Positions 6,187 to 9,888 of a DNA stretch of 9,888 nt are shown here, in pieces (position 1 is the first letter of the stretch; each line of letters opens with the position of its first letter). The position numbers and the translations under genes were made by a program. The stretch comes from an uncultured Eubacteriales bacterium (GTDB lineage: Bacteria > Bacillota > Clostridia > Oscillospirales > Oscillospiraceae), in the NCBI GenBank assembly GCA_900313295.1, contig OMQS01000102.1, forward strand, positions 1-9,888, in the 5' to 3' direction. The notes beneath the pieces are model-generated. The model did not search any database. It was given only the letters and a program-made list of their open reading frames with translations, and was not told the origin of the DNA.

Positions 6187-8096
6187 TATCTACCTCCTGA
6201 AAAGAGGGTCGCCTCGTAGTCCTTGCTGAGCCAGACACGGAATTGCAGCGCTCCGGCTCCGGCAATGGAGAGGACATTTTCCCCCTGCTCCAGAAAGGGG
6301 ATGCTCTCCACCTGCGAGAAGGTCATACCCTCCCCGAAGATCCTGCGGATATGCTCCTTGGCGCTGCTGTCCTGCTTGAACATGAATTTGTATTGGCACA
6401 GCTCAAAGAGGATGCGGATCTTATCCGCACCGGAAAAGTCGCCCTCCGGCATATAGTCTCGAACGCTTTGGGAGGCCAGCACGATGCCGGCGAAATACTT
6501 TCGGGCTTCCCTGAGATACCGGGTCACCATGTCCAATATCAGGGGCATGGAGGTATTCACCCAACGGTGGCTCTCGTCTATGAGTATGAGGAACTTTGTG
6601 ATGTCCTCGATGGCGTATTCTCCGCTTTCCCATTTCTCTTTTTCTGGGGCGCCTACGGCAATGGCGTTATCCCAGCACAATGACACCAGATTCTGCATCT
6701 GCGCCGTAAATACATTGCCCAGCTCCTTAATGGTGGAGATGTCAAAGGTGACGATCCGCTCTGCTGTAATGTCGGAGATGGTGGTGTGGCCGTCAAAGAG
6801 CCTGCCATAGTTATTGCAAAGATTCTCCACGGCGCCCAGAATGATATCAAGATTTTTTGCCCGCTCCACATGGATGGCGGTCTCTACCTCCGTTTCTGCC
6901 GTCCGATCCTGCTGCGCCACATAGGCGATGTAGCCCTGCAAAAACTCCCGAAACTGGGAGAGGGTGGGATAGTCCGCGGCGTCCCGACCTGTGACGGAGC
7001 CGGTGTCCGTAGGCACCAAGCCAAAGCCTGCGTAAAACTCCCGCAGATAGTTGGCCAACTCCTGCAGGAGCTGGTCACTCATAGAGGGATTGATGCAGCG
7101 GAAGAACGCCTGCAGCTTGGAGATATGCCGGGCATAGGAAGCATAGTCATCATCTCCGGAGCGCAGGATCTCCAACGGATTCAGCATCCCGTCTACGCCG
7201 GAGCAGCGGATGATCTTGCCGCCGAACTCCAGCGTAAGGGCGGAGAACTCTCCGGATACATCAAAGCAGCGGATGTTGTTCCCGCTGCTGGCGTTTTGCT
7301 TGAACAGCTTTTTCAGCAGCGTAGACTTGCCGCTGCCCATATCGCCGCAGACGGCGGCATTATAATGTTTTCTCTTGACCGTTTTGGAAAAGAGATCGAA
7401 CACCACGGCGCCGCCCATATCCGTAAAGCCCAGCAGCGCTCCCTGCTCATCCAGCAGATCGCTGTAATCAAAAGGATAACCCTCCGCCAACTGCCGAGCC
7501 GTAAGGGACAGACCTTTCATGACCACGGGCTTGGCGTGGGTAACTGCAAAGGGTTCATAGAGCGACTGCCACTCCGTTTTCTGCTCTCCCAGCAGGGTGG
7601 TAGTCTTATAGCCGGAGGCATCCAGATTGTCCAGCAGATCCTTTGTCTTCTCCTCCAGCTCCTGCAGCGTCCGTGCCTGCAGGAAAATGCGGAAATCGCA
7701 GAGTTTTATGACCTCGCCCATGCGCTCCAGCTCGTCGTAGAGCTGCTGCAGCTCTGCTTTGCGTTTTTCGGCGTCATAGAGGTCGTTGTAATCCTTGGCG
7801 GCATAGGCGCGGGCACCTGACTCGCCGATGGAGCGGTTAATGTTGCGCTTCGCCTCCGCCAGGTTTTTCGTGGCTACATCGAACGAACAGATACAGCCGC
7901 TGACGGCGAAGATCCTCGTCAGCCAGTGTCTGTCCAGTGTGTTGGGCAGGCCGTAGATATGCAGGCAGCGGCAGTAACCATCTCCCATGCGTATATAGGA
8001 CGAGCCTGCAAATGTGATCCCGCCGTGGGGCTGGATCGGCTCAAAAAGTCGGGCGTCCAAAGCCGGCTCTTTCCGTGCGATGTTTTTCTTTTTCAT
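6186..8096 (-). CDS. VirB4-family type IV secretion ATPase
   Basis: VirB4 is the conserved ATPase that drives assembly and operation of conjugative type IV secretion systems at the cytoplasmic face of the membrane. The 636-aa product has an N-terminal region (about 1-240) resembling the CagE/TrbE/VirB4 N-terminus. The ATPase core follows, with Walker A GDMGSGKST (251-259), the VirB4-typical CFDVSGEFSAL shortly after (277-287), and Walker B FLILIDESHRW (502-512, D507 and E508). Next come an arginine-rich YLREARKYFAGIVLASQS (527-544) and KFMFKQDSSA (570-579). No membrane helix is evident. The start overlaps the stop of the 197-aa gene (ATGA), with GGGAGG 6 nt upstream. The last codons contain the ribosome binding site of the hydrolase gene. 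All motifs needed for ATP hydrolysis appear intact. Confidence 0.94.
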   Translation of the reverse strand: MKKKNIARKEPALDARLFEPIQPHGGITFAGSSYIRMGDGYCRCLHIYGLPNTLDRHWLTRIFAVSGCICSFDVATKNLAEAKRNINRSIGESGARAYAAKDYNDLYDAEKRKAELQQLYDELERMGEVIKLCDFRIFLQARTLQELEEKTKDLLDNLDASGYKTTTLLGEQKTEWQSLYEPFAVTHAKPVVMKGLSLTARQLAEGYPFDYSDLLDEQGALLGFTDMGGAVVFDLFSKTVKRKHYNAAVCGDMGSGKSTLLKKLFKQNASSGNNIRCFDVSGEFSALTLEFGGKIIRCSGVDGMLNPLEILRSGDDDYASYARHISKLQAFFRCINPSMSDQLLQELANYLREFYAGFGLVPTDTGSVTGRDAADYPTLSQFREFLQGYIAYVAQQDRTAETEVETAIHVERAKNLDIILGAVENLCNNYGRLFDGHTTISDITAERIVTFDISTIKELGNVFTAQMQNLVSLCWDNAIAVGAPEKEKWESGEYAIEDITKFLILIDESHRWVNTSMPLILDMVTRYLREARKYFAGIVLASQSVRDYMPEGDFSGADKIRILFELCQYKFMFKQDSSAKEHIRRIFGEGMTFSQVESIPFLEQGENVLSIAGAGALQFRVWLSKDYEATLFSGGR

Positions 8097-8686
8097 TCTT
8101 CGCCTCCCATATAATCAGCACCGACTACGAAATCGGCATCCGAATTCGGGTAAATATCAATAACGGTGTTCATGTTGGAAAGTTTTTCCAATACCTTGAT
8201 TTTCTGGATCAGGTCTATATCCTCCACCAGCGGCCGGTAGCCTGTGGCGGCGTATTTTCGGATCATGTCACGGACGGTTTTTAATGTGTCTGCATCCTTG
8301 CCCCAAAAGGCAAGATAGAAATGCTGGGAGCTGATATTGGTTTCCGCCAGCTCCAGTTCACGGATCTGGCGATCCAGCCAGCGTATGCGTGCTTCGTCCT
8401 GTGCCAGCTGCCGATGGTGGCACAGGACTTCCTTCTGCCGTGCCAGCGACAGCGGAAATTTCATGCTTAAAAATTTCAGATCACAGCCTACGGTTTTCAG
8501 GATTTTTGTAAACTGATAGATTTCTATTTCCAGCTCATCATCGGCAATGTTCTGCAGGTCTCTTGGAATGACCCTAAATATATCCATACAGGAGCCGTTT
8601 TCAAAAAGAAAAGCGCCTGCCGCCGAACTCCAGCAACGAACAGGGATGATGTCCAGGCAGGTCTTCACGGATTCTGTTTTTTTCAT
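8093..8686 (-). CDS. Soluble protein resembling a stand-alone VirB4/TraC N-terminal domain
   Basis: This 197-aa protein has no membrane segment and no Walker motif. Its middle (numbered from the chosen Met) reads FRVIPRDLQNIADDELEIEI (37-56), FLSMKFPLSLARQKEV (72-87), a charged helix ARIRWLDRQIRELELAETNI (99-118), then HFYLAFWGKDADTL (122-135) and IRKYAATGYRP (142-152). The order matches what I know of the N-terminal domains of TraC/VirB4 ATPases: P.d...q, then a helix with R...L...l..LE, then n...y.l and a short ir..l...Gy. It also resembles residues 105-170 of the neighbouring VirB4 protein. The upstream ATG at 8692 is only 1 nt from GGAGG (8694-8698), so the second ATG at 8686, with 7 nt spacing, is the better start. 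It probably works with VirB4 or the channel. The family assignment is inference. Confidence 0.72.
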   Translation of the reverse strand: MKKTESVKTCLDIIPVRCWSSAAGAFLFENGSCMDIFRVIPRDLQNIADDELEIEIYQFTKILKTVGCDLKFLSMKFPLSLARQKEVLCHHRQLAQDEARIRWLDRQIRELELAETNISSQHFYLAFWGKDADTLKTVRDMIRKYAATGYRPLVEDIDLIQKIKVLEKLSNMNTVIDIYPNSDADFVVGADYMGGEE

Positions 8687-8693
8687 TTTCATA

Positions 8694-8698
8694 CCTCC
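8694..8698 (-). promoter_or_regulatory. Ribosome binding site that decides the start of the VirB4-N-like gene
   Basis: GGAGG is read on the minus strand. The first in-frame ATG (8692-8690) lies 1 nt after it, which is too close for normal initiation. The second (8686-8684) lies 7 nt after it. The shorter protein, missing Met-Lys, is therefore preferred. Confidence 0.75.
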
Positions 8699-8711
8699 GC
8701 ATTATGTAGTG

Positions 8712-8745
8712 GATAGGGGACGGCGCCGCAGCCCCGCCCCCTATC
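8712..8745 (-). other. 34-nt mRNA hairpin between the pilin candidate and the downstream transfer genes
   Basis: The outer arms GATAGGGG (8712-8719) and CCCCTATC (8738-8745) pair perfectly. On the minus-strand RNA the stem continues inward with one G-U and three G-C pairs, giving a stem of about 12 bp with a ~10-nt GC-rich loop. No T-run follows on the minus strand, so it is not a standard terminator. It starts 7 bases after the stop of the 74-aa gene and ends shortly before the next ribosome binding site. Plausible roles are protection of the 3' end of the pilin message, an RNA processing point, or partial attenuation. Which of these applies is inference. Confidence 0.7.
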
Positions 8746-8752
8746 ATTTTGT

Positions 8753-8977
8753 TTAGGAAAACCAGCCCATGAGCATATTGCCCAGGGAGGTTGCGCCAAA
8801 GGCTATGGCGCAGCCGATGACAATGTTCTTCATGACTTCTTTGAATTTTGACCGCCCCTCAGCGCCTCCGGTAATAACGCCGATGCCCAGCACCACCAGT
8901 GCAAGGATCGTCAGCGCTGCCGCCAGCTTCTGCAGTGCTGGCACGATCTCATACAGTCCTCCGATCAATCCATCCAT
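8753..8977 (-). CDS. Small two-helix membrane protein, VirB2/TrbC pilin-like candidate
   Basis: The 74-aa product has a short polar start (MDGLIGGLYEIVPALQ), a first hydrophobic helix (about 15-37), and a Gly-rich basic loop GGAEGRSKFKEVMKN (37-51). A second hydrophobic helix follows (about 52-69), ending NMLMGWFS. Two helices joined by a short charged cytoplasmic loop is the mature VirB2/TrbC pilin layout. The position just upstream of the VirB4 genes supports that role: a pilus or channel-lining subunit in the membrane. No separate signal peptide is present, as is usual for such small Gram-positive versions. GAGGAG, placed inside the last codons of the surface-protein gene, lies 5 nt before the ATG, and the genes are 2 bp apart. 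Other small mobile-element membrane families of this size (for example Maff2-type) share the topology, so the exact family is uncertain. Confidence 0.8.
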   Translation of the reverse strand: MDGLIGGLYEIVPALQKLAAALTILALVVLGIGVITGGAEGRSKFKEVMKNIVIGCAIAFGATSLGNMLMGWFS

Positions 8978-8979
8978 AA

Positions 8980-9888
8980 TTACTCCTCGCTTTCTTCATC
9001 CTTGTTTTTCTTGTTCTTCTTTCTTAAAAGCCATACAATACAGGCGGTGACCAGTGCTGCCACCAGCACTCCGGCACCCACCTTCAGAATGGTTTCCAGC
9101 GTGCTATGGTAGGTATAGGTAGCCACGGCCTCCATCTCGTATACGCCGTTCGGGTACTGGCTGTCCGTGTAGGTGATCTCCGCCGTGTACTCCGGCACCG
9201 CCTCATAGGTGGCCGTCCAGACGGGTGTTTCCCTCGTGCCGGTATAGATGGCCGTGCGGGTATACAAGTCGCTGCCGTCCTCCTGTTGCCGGAAATCGCC
9301 GTCCCATCTGCCGCCTGACAGCGTATAGCTGCTGCCGTTCAACCCCAACTCTGCCTTGACGGCCTCTTCCCAGCCATCCCATGTGGGAGCGTCGCCTACA
9401 GTTATCACGGCATCGCCGATGGCATACAGTCCGCTGGCCGGATTGGGTGTGACGAATACTGCCGGTGCGGAAAACGCTTCCGTCTTTGTACCGGCTGTCA
9501 CGGAGACCAGCGGCAGGCTGACACCATCTACCGTCAGGCTCTGCGGCACCTCCGACTCAGATGCATATTCCCGTACCGCCGTCCGGCTCTCACCGGTGAC
9601 CCACGTGGGCATCTGCGCTGTCAGGGTATAGTTCGCACCGTCCAACATCTCCGTGAGTTCCTTCGGGTAATCGCTGGGATCTCCGGTGACGATAGTGCGT
9701 ACCACCGTTACCGGCTCCCGATGTTCCTTCACCGCATACACAACATTTGTCAGGCTGTAGGTCTTGCCGCCCTCCTCCACCGTCTCCGGCACAGTGTACT
9801 GTGGGTTTTCCTGCGTGGCCGACGCAAAGGTGTAGCTGCGTGTCAATGTGGAGCCTGCAGCCATGGCCACGTTGGGCATGGCGCACAG
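8980..9888 (-). CDS. Secreted, C-terminally membrane-anchored surface protein (5' end outside the window)
   Basis: The reading frame is open to the right edge. A Met codon at 9879 exists, but the codons before it (Leu-Cys-Ala) continue into MPNVAMA-AGS, which looks like the end of a signal peptide with an AxA cleavage site. The true start is therefore probably about 20 codons beyond the window. About 250 residues of Thr/Tyr/Val-rich, probably beta-strand, extracellular sequence follow. A membrane helix comes near the end (about 263-285 counted from that Met), then a basic and acidic cytoplasmic tail RKKNKKNKDEESEE. There is no LPxTG motif, so it is held by the helix and not by sortase. Two stretches containing LDGANYTL and LNGSSYTL suggest an old internal duplication. 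Its place just before the pilin candidate suggests a mating-surface or channel-surface role. I do not recognise the family. Confidence 0.8.
   Translation of the reverse strand: MCAMPNVAMAAGSTLTRSYTFASATQENPQYTVPETVEEGGKTYSLTNVVYAVKEHREPVTVVRTIVTGDPSDYPKELTEMLDGANYTLTAQMPTWVTGESRTAVREYASESEVPQSLTVDGVSLPLVSVTAGTKTEAFSAPAVFVTPNPASGLYAIGDAVITVGDAPTWDGWEEAVKAELGLNGSSYTLSGGRWDGDFRQQEDGSDLYTRTAIYTGTRETPVWTATYEAVPEYTAEITYTDSQYPNGVYEMEAVATYTYHSTLETILKVGAGVLVAALVTACIVWLLRKKNKKNKDEESEE

Noticed and set aside
6786..7820. 344-codon open frame on the plus strand
   Set aside because: It lies fully antisense to the VirB4 gene, whose Walker motifs are intact, has no convincing ribosome binding site or recognisable domain, and is a by-product of GC-rich codon use.

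Overview
The window looks like part of the DNA-transfer (type IV secretion) module of an integrative conjugative element or conjugative plasmid from a Gram-positive bacterium. The likeliest host is a fairly GC-rich gut Clostridia (Oscillospiraceae or Lachnospiraceae type). The host call rests on strong AGGAGG ribosome binding sites before nearly every gene, a peptidoglycan hydrolase in the transfer operon, and the absence of outer-membrane T4SS parts (no VirB7, VirB9 or VirB10). The taxonomic call is an inference. No relaxase, integrase, att site, rRNA, tRNA or CRISPR array is visible.

All supported genes lie on the minus strand, so they are read from right to left. In transcription order they are: (1) the 3' part of a secreted, membrane-anchored surface protein (8980-9888, open at the window edge); (2) a 74-aa VirB2/TrbC-like pilin candidate (8753-8977); (3) a small gap holding a 34-nt hairpin; (4) a ~197-aa soluble protein that looks like a free-standing VirB4 N-terminal domain (8093-8686); (5) the VirB4-like ATPase (6186-8096); (6) an NlpC/P60-type peptidoglycan hydrolase with an N-terminal membrane anchor (5566-6186); (7) a VirB6/TrbL-like polytopic channel protein with a long Ala/Gln-rich tail (3590-5548); (8) a VirB3-like two-helix protein (3289-3603); (9) a single-span protein with an extracellular beta domain and coiled coil (2481-3296); (10) a tail-anchored protein with a receiver-like N-terminal fold (1768-2484); (11) the VirD4/TraG coupling ATPase (360-1766); (12) a near-perfect intrinsic terminator (311-340); (13) a 50-aa small ORF (136-288); (14) the first 50 codons of an ArdC-like antirestriction/ssDNA-binding protein (1-152).

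Genes 4-11 overlap or sit within a few bases of each other, and several Shine-Dalgarno sequences lie inside the preceding coding sequence, so the block is almost certainly one translationally coupled operon. The only two gaps over 50 bp each hold a strong hairpin: one after the pilin candidate, one after the coupling protein. Functionally, VirB4 and VirD4 would energise assembly and substrate transfer, the VirB6-, VirB3- and VirB2-like proteins would form the membrane channel and pilus-like part, and the hydrolase would open the cell wall. The two membrane proteins between the VirB3-like gene and virD4 have no role I can name and are the most interesting unknowns. I see no convincing sigma-A promoter in the window; the main promoter is probably beyond the right edge.
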